DNA of 28,144 bases from a virus: positions 1-28,144 of IMG/VR virus record IMGVR_UViG_3300044639_000103. The stretch is one strand, 5' to 3'. Positions 1 to 8,177 of this stretch are shown here, one piece after another. Position numbers and translations under genes: made by a program. Positions within the stretch are counted from its first letter, which is position 1, and every line of letters starts with the position of its first letter. The notes under the pieces were generated by a model. The model ran no database searches. It was not told where the DNA came from and worked only from the letters and a program-made list of their open reading frames with translations.

Positions 1-123
1 CAGTTGCACGATGACTTGATAGATGCAGTAGCATACATAGATCAGATACAGATAGTAGAATACTTTCATGATTATGACAGTGAAGAGCAGTACGAACCTC
101 TTGATATGGTTAGTGGATTTTAA
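1..123 (+). CDS. Terminase large subunit, C-terminal 40 residues (partial)
   Basis: The window opens inside a reading frame that ends with TAA at 121-123. The visible residues begin QLHDDLIDAVAYID. An HDD-x3-DA pattern near the C-terminus is typical of the RNase H-like nuclease domain of phage large terminases, where the acidic residues bind the catalytic metal. The ATPase part lies outside the window. The position directly before the portal gene is the usual terminase-portal order in tailed phages and supports the call. With only 40 residues visible the identification rests on this motif and on gene order. Confidence 0.7.
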   Translation, partial: QLHDDLIDAVAYIDQIQIVEYFHDYDSEEQYEPLDMVSGF

Positions 124-139
124 AAAAGGAAATAGTTAA

Positions 140-2125
140 ATGAGTTCTAATAAACTAGTAGATTGGATTAACGATAGTGTTTCCGAATGGCGAGATCATC
201 GAGATGATAATTATCTATCTGATTGGAAAGAATACGAACGTCTATGGCGTGGTATTTGGGCTGCTGAAGATAAAGTAAGGGAATCAGAGCGTAGTCGTAT
301 TACTTCTCCTGCACTACAACAAGCTATTGAGAACCACACAGCAGAGATAGAAGAAGCAGTCTTTGGTCAAGGTGACTATCTATTTGATATAGATGATGAC
401 ATGGAAGACCAGAATCCTGCAGATGTAGAGTACATGAAACGCTACATGAAGGAATGCTTTAAGAAGAATAAAGTCCGTAAAGCAGTAGGAGATGTAATCC
501 TTCTAGCCTCTATCTATGGTACAGGTATTGGTGAGATTACTGTCAAGAAAACTAAAGAGCTTACTCCAGTAACAGTACCTCTACAAGGTCTTGATATTTC
601 TAGTATCGGGGTACAAGAAGTAGAGAAAGTACGAGTAGCTCTACGTCCAATTAATCCTCAGAACTTCCTTATAGACCCTAATGCGACTTCTATTGAAGAC
701 GCTATGGGTGTAGCTATTGAAGAGTTTGTATCTGCTCACTCAGTAGCTCAAGCTATCAATCAAGGTATCTACCGTGATGTAAAAGATTTAGGTGATGATG
801 CTACTCCAGATAGTGACCTAGAAGCTAGTTTTATAGATACAGAATATGATGATGATAAAATTCGAGTACTACGTTACTACGGACTAGTTCCTAAAAATCT
901 ACTAGAATCTGCTCTTAAAGAAGATGGAGATATTGTTAGTTTATTTGGTGATGAGGATGAGTCTGGTGAAGTAAGTGAGTTAATGGAAGAGTATGGTGAT
1001 CTAGTAGAAGCAGTAGTAGTAATTGCTAATGAACACTCTCTTCTAAAGGCAGAGAAATCTCCTTATATGATGAAAGATCGTCCTGTAGTTGCTTATCAAG
1101 ATGACACTATCCCTAATCGTTTCTGGGGTCGTGGCGTTGCAGAGAAGGGCTACAACATGCAGAAGGCTATCGATGCACAACTACGTAGCCACTTAGATAG
1201 TTTAGCCCTTGCAACCGTGCCTATGATGGCTATGGACGCTACTCGTCTACCTCGTGGTAGTAAGTTTGAAGTACGTCCAGGTAAAACTATTCTTACTAAT
1301 GGTAATCCTCAAGAAATCTTGATGCCATTTAAGTTTGGTTCAGTAGATGGTGCTAACATTCAGACAGCACAGCAGTTCGAACAGATGTTATTACAAGCTA
1401 CAGGTACTATGGATACTGCAGCAATGCAGACTCAGCCTGAAGGTGCTAATATGTCGTTCGCTCTTTCTGCTATTATTAAGAAAAACAAACGTACTTTGGT
1501 CAATTTCCAAGACAGTTTCCTTATCCCTTTCATTGAGAAAGCAGCTTGGAGGTTCATGCAGTTTGATCCTGAGCACTTTAAGACACAAGATTGGAAGTTT
1601 ATCCCTAGTTCTACACTAGGTATGCTTGCTCGTGAGGTAGAACAGCAACAATTTATCAACCTAATGAAAACTCTAGGTCCAGATAGTCCTCTAGTTCCTA
1701 TTTTAATGCAAGGTGTCCTAGAAACTTCTAACTTAGCTAACAAAACTCAGCTATTACAGCAGTTAGCTCAAGCACAACAACCAGATCCACAGGCACAACA
1801 GATGCAAATGCAGCAAGCACAGCTACAAATGGGTCTAGTGGCAGCACAAACTGCAGATCTTAACACTAAAGCAGGCAAACAACAAGCAGAAGCTCGACAA
1901 ATTGCTGTTGAAACACAACTAGAACCAGAAGTAGTAAAAGCTAAACTAGTTGCAGCTCTATCTACTAACCTAGATGCAGGTCAAGGTGACGATAAAGAGT
2001 TTGAACGTCGTGTTAAAGTTGCTGATCTCCTACTAAAAGAGAAAACTCTTAATCTAAAAGCAGTAGATAGTGCACAAAACAGGGAAATTGTCAAGATGCA
2101 AATGAATAGTAAAAATAACCCTTGA
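140..2125 (+). CDS. Portal protein (head-tail connector)
   Basis: A 661-residue protein, start ATG with an AAAGGA ribosome binding site about 9 nt upstream. It would form the dodecameric ring at the capsid vertex through which DNA is packaged and ejected. An acidic, Trp-rich N-terminus (DWKEYERLWRGIW) is followed by an alpha/beta body and a C-terminal third very rich in Gln and Ala (about residues 545-590, QQ/QMQ runs), as in the helical barrel or crown of podovirus portals. Size and location between terminase and scaffold/capsid agree with a portal. The identification is from family style and order; I did not see a catalytic motif, and none is expected. Confidence 0.85.
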   Translation: MSSNKLVDWINDSVSEWRDHRDDNYLSDWKEYERLWRGIWAAEDKVRESERSRITSPALQQAIENHTAEIEEAVFGQGDYLFDIDDDMEDQNPADVEYMKRYMKECFKKNKVRKAVGDVILLASIYGTGIGEITVKKTKELTPVTVPLQGLDISSIGVQEVEKVRVALRPINPQNFLIDPNATSIEDAMGVAIEEFVSAHSVAQAINQGIYRDVKDLGDDATPDSDLEASFIDTEYDDDKIRVLRYYGLVPKNLLESALKEDGDIVSLFGDEDESGEVSELMEEYGDLVEAVVVIANEHSLLKAEKSPYMMKDRPVVAYQDDTIPNRFWGRGVAEKGYNMQKAIDAQLRSHLDSLALATVPMMAMDATRLPRGSKFEVRPGKTILTNGNPQEILMPFKFGSVDGANIQTAQQFEQMLLQATGTMDTAAMQTQPEGANMSFALSAIIKKNKRTLVNFQDSFLIPFIEKAAWRFMQFDPEHFKTQDWKFIPSSTLGMLAREVEQQQFINLMKTLGPDSPLVPILMQGVLETSNLANKTQLLQQLAQAQQPDPQAQQMQMQQAQLQMGLVAAQTADLNTKAGKQQAEARQIAVETQLEPEVVKAKLVAALSTNLDAGQGDDKEFERRVKVADLLLKEKTLNLKAVDSAQNREIVKMQMNSKNNP

Positions 2126-2150
2126 CTTTTAAATAATCTTATGGTATAAT
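2122..2150 (+). promoter_or_regulatory. Sigma70-type promoter with extended -10
   Basis: TTGACT (2122-2127), a 17-bp spacer and TATAAT (2145-2150) preceded by TGG, which is an extended -10 (TGn). The -35 overlaps the stop codon of the portal gene. It would start transcription near 2157, about 45 nt before the next gene, and drive the head-assembly genes. The second such promoter at 9812 has the same architecture. Confidence 0.85.
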
Positions 2151-2201
2151 CATTATATAAGTAAAGCTATTATAACACATTCTTATGAAAGGTGCAATAG
2201 T

Positions 2202-2444
2202 TTGGATAGAGAATTACAAGATTATTATGAAGAAAGATTTAGTACGATGTCCTCTAAAGGGTGGAAAGACCTAATAGAAGATGTAGAAAAGATGTATGAA
2301 GCAACAAACCAGATAAGTAGTACTGATAACTTTGAGGGGTTCCATAAACGTAAGGGTCAACTAGATATCTTACAGTGGATTCTCTCTCTACAACAAGTAT
2401 CAGAACAAGCCTATGAGGAGTTGCTTAATGCGGATAATGCTTGA
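2202..2444 (+). CDS. Hypothetical protein, 80 aa
   Basis: An unrecognised, charged, probably helical protein. The start is TTG with an AAAGGTG ribosome binding site (2188-2194) at good spacing. No upstream in-frame ATG is better placed, and the gene is the first one behind the promoter at 2122-2150. The sequence has alternating acidic and hydrophobic positions (KDLIEDVEKMYEA) and a FHKRKGQLDILQWI segment, with no membrane segment or Cys pair. Its 3' end overlaps the next gene by 17 nt, which suggests translational coupling. Position between portal and scaffold points to a head-assembly accessory role, but nothing in the sequence proves one. Confidence 0.7.
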   Translation: MDRELQDYYEERFSTMSSKGWKDLIEDVEKMYEATNQISSTDNFEGFHKRKGQLDILQWILSLQQVSEQAYEELLNADNA

Positions 2445-2649
2445 TTTTAAGTGTACTGTTTGTGAACATACAGATGAACGGTACGTAGATAATACAACAG
2501 AATACACTGAGTGTTCTATATGTAATAGTAAAGCTACTCGTATGATTAGCACACCTACTATTTCATTAGAAGGATACTCAGGTAGCTTTCCAGGTGCAGC
2601 AGCCGCTTGGGAAAAAAAGCACAGAATGGCTGCTACCCCAAGAGATTAG
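2428..2649 (+). CDS. Small FmdB-like zinc-ribbon protein
   Basis: A 73-residue protein. Two CxxC pairs (C9/C12 and C29/C32) separated by 16 residues, opening with a DFKCTVCEH stretch, match the zinc-ribbon layout of FmdB-type regulatory proteins often found in phage head-gene clusters. The tail is Gly/Ala-rich and basic. I chose the ATG at 2428 because GAGGAG at 2415-2420 lies 7 nt upstream; an ATG at 2437 would give a start even more like the FmdB family but at poor spacing, and the ATG at 2413 overlaps the ribosome binding site. Function in the phage is unknown. Confidence 0.7.
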   Translation: MRIMLDFKCTVCEHTDERYVDNTTEYTECSICNSKATRMISTPTISLEGYSGSFPGAAAAWEKKHRMAATPRD

Positions 2650-2709
2650 CTACGATAGCCAAGTAGTTAGTTCCTTTCCTAAAATGCTTATATGCACAGG
2701 AGACTTAAT

Positions 2710-3504
2710 ATGGCACAAGTAATAGATGAAGTTTTAATTAATGATCTAGAGACTGACTCAATTGATAGTATTGACAACTCGGAAACTTTAGATACCTCAC
2801 CAGCTAAACCTGCAGATGAGGTTGTAGACAATCTACCAGAGAAATACCGTAACAAATCGCTAAAAGATATTATTGCAATGCACCAAGAGAGTGAGAAATT
2901 GATTGGTAAGCAAGGTAATGAAGTTGGCGAACTACGTCGAACAGTAGATGACTTTATTAAGACTCAAACTTCTAGAAACTTACAGACAGATGTAGAACCA
3001 GATCTTAGTGATGATGACTTTTACTCTGATCCTATACAAGCAACTAAACGGGCTATTGATGAACATCCAGCAATCAAGGATGCTAAACAACAAGCTTTGG
3101 TTATGAAGCAAGCAACTGTGCAAAATCAGATTGCTTCTAAGTATCCTAACTTCCGTGAAATTGCTACAAGTGAGGACTTTGGTAAGTGGGTAAATGGATC
3201 AAAAGTACGAGTAGAGTTATACAATAGGGCTCAAAATGATTTTGATTTTGACTCTGCTGATGAACTACTTTCTACTTGGATTGAACGTCAAGAGTATACT
3301 AAGAAAGTAACTGATACCTCTAAATTAGACCGAGAGCAACAACTTAAATCGGCAGATATGGGGACATCAGGTGCAACTGAATCTACATCAAAAAAGAAAT
3401 ATCGTCGAAGCGATATTATTAAACTTATGCAAACCGATCCTGATCGATACGATAGTATGGCAAACGAAATTATGATTGCCTATCGAGAGAACAGGGTAAT
3501 ATAA
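2710..3504 (+). CDS. Capsid scaffold / assembly protein
   Basis: A 264-residue, highly acidic then Lys/Gln-rich protein directly before the major capsid gene. That is the usual place of the scaffold that guides procapsid formation and then leaves the head. Low-complexity acidic stretches (DSIDSIDNSETLD, DLSDDDFYSD) and a predicted helical, basic C-terminal tail (KKKYRRSDIIKLM, AYRENRVI) fit podovirus scaffolds, whose basic C-terminus binds the coat. A longer frame begins at 2692, but AGGAG at 2698-2702 sits 7 nt before the ATG at 2710, so the shorter form (MAQVID) is preferred. Called from composition and position. Confidence 0.75.
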   Translation: MAQVIDEVLINDLETDSIDSIDNSETLDTSPAKPADEVVDNLPEKYRNKSLKDIIAMHQESEKLIGKQGNEVGELRRTVDDFIKTQTSRNLQTDVEPDLSDDDFYSDPIQATKRAIDEHPAIKDAKQQALVMKQATVQNQIASKYPNFREIATSEDFGKWVNGSKVRVELYNRAQNDFDFDSADELLSTWIERQEYTKKVTDTSKLDREQQLKSADMGTSGATESTSKKKYRRSDIIKLMQTDPDRYDSMANEIMIAYRENRVI

Positions 3505-3530
3505 AAACAATTTAGAAAAGGATTTACAAA

Positions 3531-4442
3531 ATGGCTTTAGGCTCAAATCACGTAACAAATACTACAGGCGCATCCTTCATCCCAGAAATTTGGAGTGATG
3601 AGATTCTTGCTGCTTATAAGAAATCTCTTGTAGCAGCTAACCTATTTAAGAAAATGTCTTTCTCTGGTAAGAAAGGTGATACTATTCATATCCCTTCTCC
3701 TACTCGTGGTGTAGCATCTCTTAAAGCATCTGAAACTCAAGTAACTCTACAAGCAGCTACTGAAACAGAAGTACAAGTATTAGTAGACAAACACTACGAA
3801 TACTCTCGTTTGATTGAAGATATTACAGAAGTACAAGCTTTATCTTCTCTACGTCGCTTCTACACTGAAGATGCTGGTTATGCTTTATCTAAACAAGTTG
3901 ATAGCTCATTGATCCAATTGGGTCGTACTTTCAACGGTGGTTCAGGCGTAACTTACGGTGGTGCTTACATCGGTGCTGATGGTACAACTGCTTACACATC
4001 AGGTTCAAGCAATGCTTCTGCATTAACTGATGCTGCTATCCGTCGTACAATTCAACGTCTAGATGACAACGATGTTCCTATGGATGGTCGTTTCTTCTTG
4101 ATTCCTCCTTCAGCTCGTAACACATTGATGGGTTTAGATCGCTACACTGAACAAGCCTTTGTTGGTGAAGTTGGTAATGGCAACACAATCCGCAATGGTG
4201 AAATCGGTAACTTGTATGGTATCCCTGTATTTGTATCAAGCAACTGTGATACTGCTACTGGTGGTGCTCGTATTGCTTTACTAGGTCACAAAGATGCTGC
4301 CGTGTTGGTTGAACAACAAGGTGTTCGTTCACAAACTCAATACAAACAAGAATACTTAGGTACTCTATACACTGCTGATACATTGTACGGTGTTAAAGAG
4401 CTACGTGACAACGCTTGCTTTGCATTAGCTGTTCCAGCCTAA
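3531..4442 (+). CDS. Major capsid protein
   Basis: A 303-residue protein following the scaffold gene, with an AAAAGGA site about 8 nt before the ATG and a terminator just downstream. The N-terminal segment ASFIPEIWSDEILAAYKKSL and the KKGDTIHIPSPTRG stretch are the sort seen at the start of HK97-fold coat proteins of this phage group, which have an N-arm followed by the E-loop region. The C-terminal half (RFFLIPPSARNTLM, GIPVFVSSNC) resembles the P-domain/A-domain strands of such proteins. It would build the icosahedral shell. Codon choice is regular and its coding DNA is less AT-biased than that of the internal virion genes, as expected for the most highly expressed phage protein. Confidence 0.85.
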   Translation: MALGSNHVTNTTGASFIPEIWSDEILAAYKKSLVAANLFKKMSFSGKKGDTIHIPSPTRGVASLKASETQVTLQAATETEVQVLVDKHYEYSRLIEDITEVQALSSLRRFYTEDAGYALSKQVDSSLIQLGRTFNGGSGVTYGGAYIGADGTTAYTSGSSNASALTDAAIRRTIQRLDDNDVPMDGRFFLIPPSARNTLMGLDRYTEQAFVGEVGNGNTIRNGEIGNLYGIPVFVSSNCDTATGGARIALLGHKDAAVLVEQQGVRSQTQYKQEYLGTLYTADTLYGVKELRDNACFALAVPA

Positions 4443-4457
4443 TAAGTAATTAGGTTT

Positions 4458-4497
4458 AAACCTCTTACCCATACGATTCTTAGGGTAGGGGGTTTTT
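4458..4497 (+). terminator. Rho-independent terminator after the capsid gene
   Basis: A 13-bp stem (AAACCTCTTACCC, 4458-4470, with GGGTAGGGGGTTT, 4483-4495; two G-U pairs) around a 12-nt loop, followed by a T-run ending at 4497. It lies 16 nt after the capsid stop codon. It probably limits read-through from the abundant capsid message into the fibre genes. Confidence 0.8.
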
Positions 4498-4526
4498 GCA
4501 TAATTATTTACTCAATGGAGAATTAA

Positions 4527-4700
4527 ATGGCACAATTTAAATGTAAACTATCAGGTACTATTGTTAACTTTGAGTATGAGCACGATATTAAGACTATGCA
4601 CAAACATCCTCAATATGAATTCGTAGAACCAAAAGTAGTTAAAACTGAAAGTTTAGTAAAAGAGAAGACAGTAGCAGTAAAACCAATAGCTAAGGAGTAA
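4527..4700 (+). CDS. Small conserved-type protein after capsid, 57 aa
   Basis: Starts at ATG 4527 behind GGAG (4517-4520), ends TAA at 4698-4700. The protein opens MAQFKCKLSGTIVNFEYEHD, with a short beta-rich head, an IKTMHKHPQYEFVE motif and a Lys/Val-rich tail. The FxYEHDIxxMxxHPxY pattern is one I associate with short uncharacterised phage proteins encoded beside head genes; its role is not known. The stop codon is 2 nt before the next ATG, and the AAGGAG that serves the next gene lies inside its last codons, so the two are tightly linked. Confidence 0.75.
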   Translation: MAQFKCKLSGTIVNFEYEHDIKTMHKHPQYEFVEPKVVKTESLVKEKTVAVKPIAKE

Positions 4701-4702
4701 GT

Positions 4703-5542
4703 ATGGCAATCTATCGTGGGTCAGGTGGTAGTGGAGATGCTACAGCGGATACCTCAAACACCTCTGCTATTGCTATTGCTGCTGCTCTAGATTCTCAGAA
4801 TAGTGCCGGAGCGTCAGCAGCTAGTGCTGTATCTGCAGATGCTAGTTCAGATGCTGCAGGTAGTTCTGCTACTTCTGCTAGTACCTCTGCTTCTAATGCT
4901 GCAACAAGTGCTGCTACTGCTACTACTAAAGCTTCTGAAGCTGCTACTAGTGCAACTAACTCTGCATCATCCGCTACTACTGCCAGTACTGAAGCTACTA
5001 ATGCAGCAGCTTCAGCTACCACAGCGACAACACAAGCTACCAATGCAGCATCATCTGCTTCAAGTGCCTCAACATCTGCTGCTACAGCCACAACACAAGC
5101 CACTAATGCAAGTTCTAGTGCAAGTGCTGCTGCTACCTCTGAAACTAATGCGGCATCATCTGCTTCAAGTGCTTCCACTTCAGCTACAAACGCAGCTAAT
5201 TCAGCTACACTAGCGGCAAGTTACACACCAAGTCAAACAGGTAACTCAGGTAAATTCCTTACTACAAATGGTACGGCTACCTCTTGGGGAACAGTAGATG
5301 CACTTCCCTCACAGACAGGTAATAGTGGTAAATATTTAACTACTAATGGAACTGCTGCTTCTTGGGCTACCCTTAATGTAGACCCTAATGTCACAACTAA
5401 AGGGTTATACGAACACAGTAATACAATTTCTGCTAACTATGCTATAGCTGCTGGTAATAGTGCAATGTCCACAGGACCAATGACTGTTGCAAGTGGTGCT
5501 ACAGTTACAGTTCCTAGCGGTTCTAGATGGGTTATCCTTTAA
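4703..5542 (+). CDS. Tail fibre protein with Ala/Ser/Thr repeat shaft
   Basis: A 279-residue fibre. The N-terminus (MAIYRGSGGSGDA) is a common virion-attachment start of phage fibres. Residues about 30-172 are almost only Ala, Ser, Thr and Asn in short repeats of the SASxAxxSAT type, like the shaft repeats of lambda-type side fibres, probably a trimeric coiled coil or fibrous stem. Two 26-residue repeats follow (starting P176 and P202), each with PSQTGNSGK, LTTNGTA and SW. The last 40 residues (ASGATVTVPSGSRWVIL) form a small beta-rich cap. AAGGAG lies just before the start. The GC-rich alanine codons make long spurious open frames on both strands here. Confidence 0.8.
   Translation: MAIYRGSGGSGDATADTSNTSAIAIAAALDSQNSAGASAASAVSADASSDAAGSSATSASTSASNAATSAATATTKASEAATSATNSASSATTASTEATNAAASATTATTQATNAASSASSASTSAATATTQATNASSSASAAATSETNAASSASSASTSATNAANSATLAASYTPSQTGNSGKFLTTNGTATSWGTVDALPSQTGNSGKYLTTNGTAASWATLNVDPNVTTKGLYEHSNTISANYAIAAGNSAMSTGPMTVASGATVTVPSGSRWVIL
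5048..5172 (+). repeat. 20-bp direct repeats in the fibre shaft
   Basis: The 20-mer beginning GCATCATCTGCTTCAAG occurs exactly at 5048-5067 and again at 5153-5172, 105 bp apart and in the same reading frame. Nearby, two near-identical copies of an ACAACACAAGC-x2-x-AATGCA segment (around 5027-5047 and 5092-5110) follow the same period. Exact nucleotide identity beyond what the protein needs suggests recent duplication, and would let shaft length change by recombination. Confidence 0.7.
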
Positions 5543-5552
5543 GGAATAAATA

Positions 5553-6695
5553 ATGGCAAGTTCAATAAATGCTTCAACTGCTGGTGTAGGTGGTATAATT
5601 ACCACAGCAGATAATACTGGTATCTTAAACATACAAAGCGGTGGCACTACCGTTGCAGCAGTTACATCCACTGGTGTTGCTTTAACTGGCACATTGAGTA
5701 CAACAGGAAATGTAACGCTTGGTGACGCTTCTACAGATACGCTTAATGTAGGCAATGGTGGATTAGTTAAGGACGCTAGTGGCAATGTTGGTGTAGGTGT
5801 AACTCCTAGTGCTTGGAGAAGCACTCAACCAACAATTCAAGTAGGTACAGCTTCTTTTGGTGCATACAATAATATTTTAGCTAATTTTGGACAAAATATG
5901 TATGTAGATTCATCAAATGTAGAAAGATATATAACTTCTACATGGGCATCTCAATATTATCAATACTTAGGTGCGCATACATGGAGAACAGCTCCAATAG
6001 GTACAGCAGGTAACGCTATTACCTTTACCCAAGCAATGACACTAGATGCTAGTGGAGCATTATACTTAGGTTCAGGTTCTACTCCTATTAGTAGTAGGTA
6101 TAACGCAATATCATTGACTGCTGGTGGATGTCAAATGCGCTTTCCTACTAATGGATGGCTTATGGGTGTAAATGCTACTTCTGGAAACAATATAAATTTT
6201 TACACAGATAATGGCACAAATTTTGTAGCAGCAGGGATAATTTCATCTAATGGCTCATCAACAACTTATGGGACATCCTCTGATTACAGGATGAAAGAAA
6301 ACATTGCGCCAATGACTGGTGCTTTAGAAAAAATAGCTTTATTAAAACCAGTTACTTATATTTGGAAATCTGAATTTGCTGGGACTAATATAAATGGTCA
6401 AGGTTTCATTGCTCACGAATTAGCTGAAGTAGTGCCTGATTGTGTAACTGGTGAGAAAGATGGTACTCGTGAAGAAGAATATCAAATCAGCCCAGCTATA
6501 CCTGCTGTACTAGACGAGGAAGGTAACGAAATTACACCAGCAGTAGAGGCAGTAATGGGTACTCGTACTGTTCCAGTTTACCAAGGGATTGATACATCAT
6601 TCTTAGTGGCTACATTAACTGCTGCCATCCAAGAACAACAAGCAATGATAGACGAATTAAAAGCAGAAATAGATTTGCTTAAAGGAGTTAAATAA
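5553..6695 (+). CDS. Tail fibre with C-terminal peptidase S74 self-cleaving chaperone
   Basis: A 380-residue fibre. The N-terminal part (MASSINASTAGVGG, NIQSGGTTVAAVTSTG, GTLSTTGNVTLGD) is a fibre beta-repeat seen in many phage tail proteins. The C-terminus is an intramolecular chaperone of the endosialidase/S74 type: SSDYRMKENI carries the S-D-x-R-x-K motif, giving a Ser243-Lys248 dyad, with cleavage expected just before Ser243. The GxxxxGFIAHELAEVVP block and a final coiled coil (LTAAIQEQQAMIDELKAEIDLLKG) are typical. After trimer folding the last 138 residues would be cut off, leaving a mature fibre of about 242 residues. The stop overlaps the next start (TAATG). Confidence 0.85.
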   Translation: MASSINASTAGVGGIITTADNTGILNIQSGGTTVAAVTSTGVALTGTLSTTGNVTLGDASTDTLNVGNGGLVKDASGNVGVGVTPSAWRSTQPTIQVGTASFGAYNNILANFGQNMYVDSSNVERYITSTWASQYYQYLGAHTWRTAPIGTAGNAITFTQAMTLDASGALYLGSGSTPISSRYNAISLTAGGCQMRFPTNGWLMGVNATSGNNINFYTDNGTNFVAAGIISSNGSSTTYGTSSDYRMKENIAPMTGALEKIALLKPVTYIWKSEFAGTNINGQGFIAHELAEVVPDCVTGEKDGTREEEYQISPAIPAVLDEEGNEITPAVEAVMGTRTVPVYQGIDTSFLVATLTAAIQEQQAMIDELKAEIDLLKGVK

Positions 6696-7357
6696 TGAGT
6701 TCAGTTATTGTCGCTGGCAACACATCGGGTAGTGTCACACTAGACGCACCAGCAGTATCAGGAAGTACGGTTATTACTCTGCCTACAACTAGTGGCACAA
6801 TGGCTACTTTAACCACACCTAGCTTTACGACAACCATCGGTGTTGGCGCAGCTACGCCATCAGCTTCAGGCGCAGGTATTACATTCCCTGCCACACAATC
6901 AGCCAGTACAAATGCTAATACGCTAGATGACTACGAGGAAGGTACGTTTACACCTGTTATGCGTGGCACAACATCCGGAACGCTTAATCTTTCTGGTGCT
7001 TATACAAAAATAGGAAATACTGTTCAGGTTAATATTTATTACGCAAATCCTATTGCAGCAGGAACAATTGTTGGAAATGTATATATAACTGGACTACCTT
7101 TTGCACCATTTATGGGTGGTGGGGCTTTTCCAGGACAAAGTGGTACTGGGTTACTGCATATTCGTGGAAACGCTTCTGGTACTGCTGGCGCACCATTTGC
7201 AGTTCTTTCTGGTACACAAGTTAACCTACACACATCAGCAAACTTAGGCACAACAACTGTAACAGGAAGTGCTACAGCAACATTCCCAGCAACTAATATA
7301 TCGCAAAACGGTACAACTACTATTCAAATTGGTTGGACATTTGTATATTTAGTTTAA
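6695..7357 (+). CDS. Short tail fibre / receptor-binding tip protein
   Basis: A 220-residue beta-rich protein in the fibre cassette, its ATG sharing one base with the previous stop. The N-terminal 80 residues are Ser/Thr/Ala/Val repeats. Residues about 69-110 carry TLDDYEEGTFTPVMRG and GAYTKIGNTVQVNI, a tip-domain pattern common in marine and freshwater phage fibres (LDDYEEGTFTP... YTKIGxxVxV). The final segment ends in alternating hydrophobic strands (TIQIGWTFVYLV). It probably contributes to host recognition. It has no enzyme motif and no S74 chaperone of its own. Confidence 0.75.
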   Translation: MSSVIVAGNTSGSVTLDAPAVSGSTVITLPTTSGTMATLTTPSFTTTIGVGAATPSASGAGITFPATQSASTNANTLDDYEEGTFTPVMRGTTSGTLNLSGAYTKIGNTVQVNIYYANPIAAGTIVGNVYITGLPFAPFMGGGAFPGQSGTGLLHIRGNASGTAGAPFAVLSGTQVNLHTSANLGTTTVTGSATATFPATNISQNGTTTIQIGWTFVYLV

Positions 7358-7360
7358 TTA

Positions 7361-7381
7361 ACTACATTGGATTGATGTAGT
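7361..7381 (+). other. Small hairpin between fibre genes
   Basis: ACTACAT (7361-7367), a 7-nt loop and ATGTAGT (7375-7381) form a perfect 7-bp stem 3 nt after the fibre stop codon. There is no T-run after it, so it is more likely an mRNA 3'-end stabiliser or processing site than a strong terminator. The next gene's AAAGGAG starts about 12 nt downstream. Confidence 0.45.
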
Positions 7382-7405
7382 CAGACACTTAAAAGGAGAA
7401 ACAAA

Positions 7406-7654
7406 ATGGCATTAGAAAAAGTAACAGTAGTAGACCAAGTAACAGTAGTAGAGAATGGTACAATTCAATACCGTGAGGCAACTCGCATATTAGAGGATGG
7501 TGTGCAACTTTCACAGACATACCATCGCACATCAATTGAAAAGGATGGGGACCTGTCAAACGCTCCTGCTAACGTAGTGGCAATAGCTAATGCAGCTTGG
7601 ACACCTGAAGTTGTTGCAGCTTATCAAGAACAGGTAGCGAAAGTAGGAGCATAA
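7406..7654 (+). CDS. Small fibre-cassette protein, 82 aa
   Basis: An 82-residue protein with AAAAGGAG at ideal spacing. The sequence (MALEKVTVVDQVTVVENGTIQYREATRI split by short turns, then RILEDGVQLSQTYHRTSI and a TPEVVAAYQEQVA tail) matches a family of short proteins regularly found beside phage tail-fibre genes. A two-stranded N-terminal part with repeated VTVV is followed by a helical C-terminus. Role unknown; a fibre chaperone or baseplate/tip accessory is possible from location only. The stop is 1 nt before the next ATG. Confidence 0.7.
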   Translation: MALEKVTVVDQVTVVENGTIQYREATRILEDGVQLSQTYHRTSIEKDGDLSNAPANVVAIANAAWTPEVVAAYQEQVAKVGA

Positions 7655-7655
7655 T

Positions 7656-8177
7656 ATGGCGATAGTTTTAGACGGAACGGCTGGTATAACTAGCCCAGTA
7701 TTGACAGGGGCTTTAACAGGCTCAACAGGGTTGCCTAAAGCTGCTTTGCCTACTGGTAGTGTATTGCAAGTGGTTCAAGGGACTAATGGAAATGGTGTTG
7801 GTATGACTACTTCAACTTTTGTAACATTAAATTTAAGTGCTTCTATTACTCCTATAAGTGCTACAAGCAAAATATACATAATTGTTGCTTTAGATGGTGT
7901 TGGTCGTGATACAGGAAATACATCTTTTGCGGGAAGAATACTAAGAGATGCTACTCAATTAAGACAATTTGGAGTGTACTCTACATATACTGGAACTACT
8001 CAAGCAACTTATGCAAGTACAGTATCTTGTACATATTTAGATTCGCCATCCACTACCTCTGCTATAACTTATTCAGTACAAGGTAAATCTGTATCAAATG
8101 TAGGGAATGTTTATATTAATACAGATGGAGGTAGTGTACATCAATCAACAATTACTTTAATGGAGGTAGCAGCATGA
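7656..8177 (+). CDS. Tail fibre tip-like protein, 173 aa
   Basis: Starts MAIVLDGTAGITSP, a recurrent N-terminal cap of short phage fibre proteins, followed by TGLPKAALPTGSVLQVVQG and a beta-sandwich-like body with regularly spaced strands (FVTLNLSASITPIS, KIYIIVALDGV, AGRILRDATQL). It ends STITLMEVAA, the typical end of a family of phage fibre tips that bind host surfaces. AGGAG sits inside the 3' end of the upstream gene. Its TGA overlaps the next start by 4 nt (ATGA). Probable receptor-binding component. Confidence 0.75.
   Translation: MAIVLDGTAGITSPVLTGALTGSTGLPKAALPTGSVLQVVQGTNGNGVGMTTSTFVTLNLSASITPISATSKIYIIVALDGVGRDTGNTSFAGRILRDATQLRQFGVYSTYTGTTQATYASTVSCTYLDSPSTTSAITYSVQGKSVSNVGNVYINTDGGSVHQSTITLMEVAA

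Noticed and set aside
4795-5213. Long open frames on the - strand (4795-5178) and in another + frame (4803-5213) inside the fibre shaft
   Set aside because: They arise from the repeated Ala/Ser/Thr codons of the real fibre gene; their translations are low-complexity Ala/Leu/Val runs without ribosome binding sites.
5405-5824. 139-codon open frame on the - strand across two fibre genes
   Set aside because: It spans the boundary of two well-supported + strand genes, has no ribosome binding site and no family resemblance.
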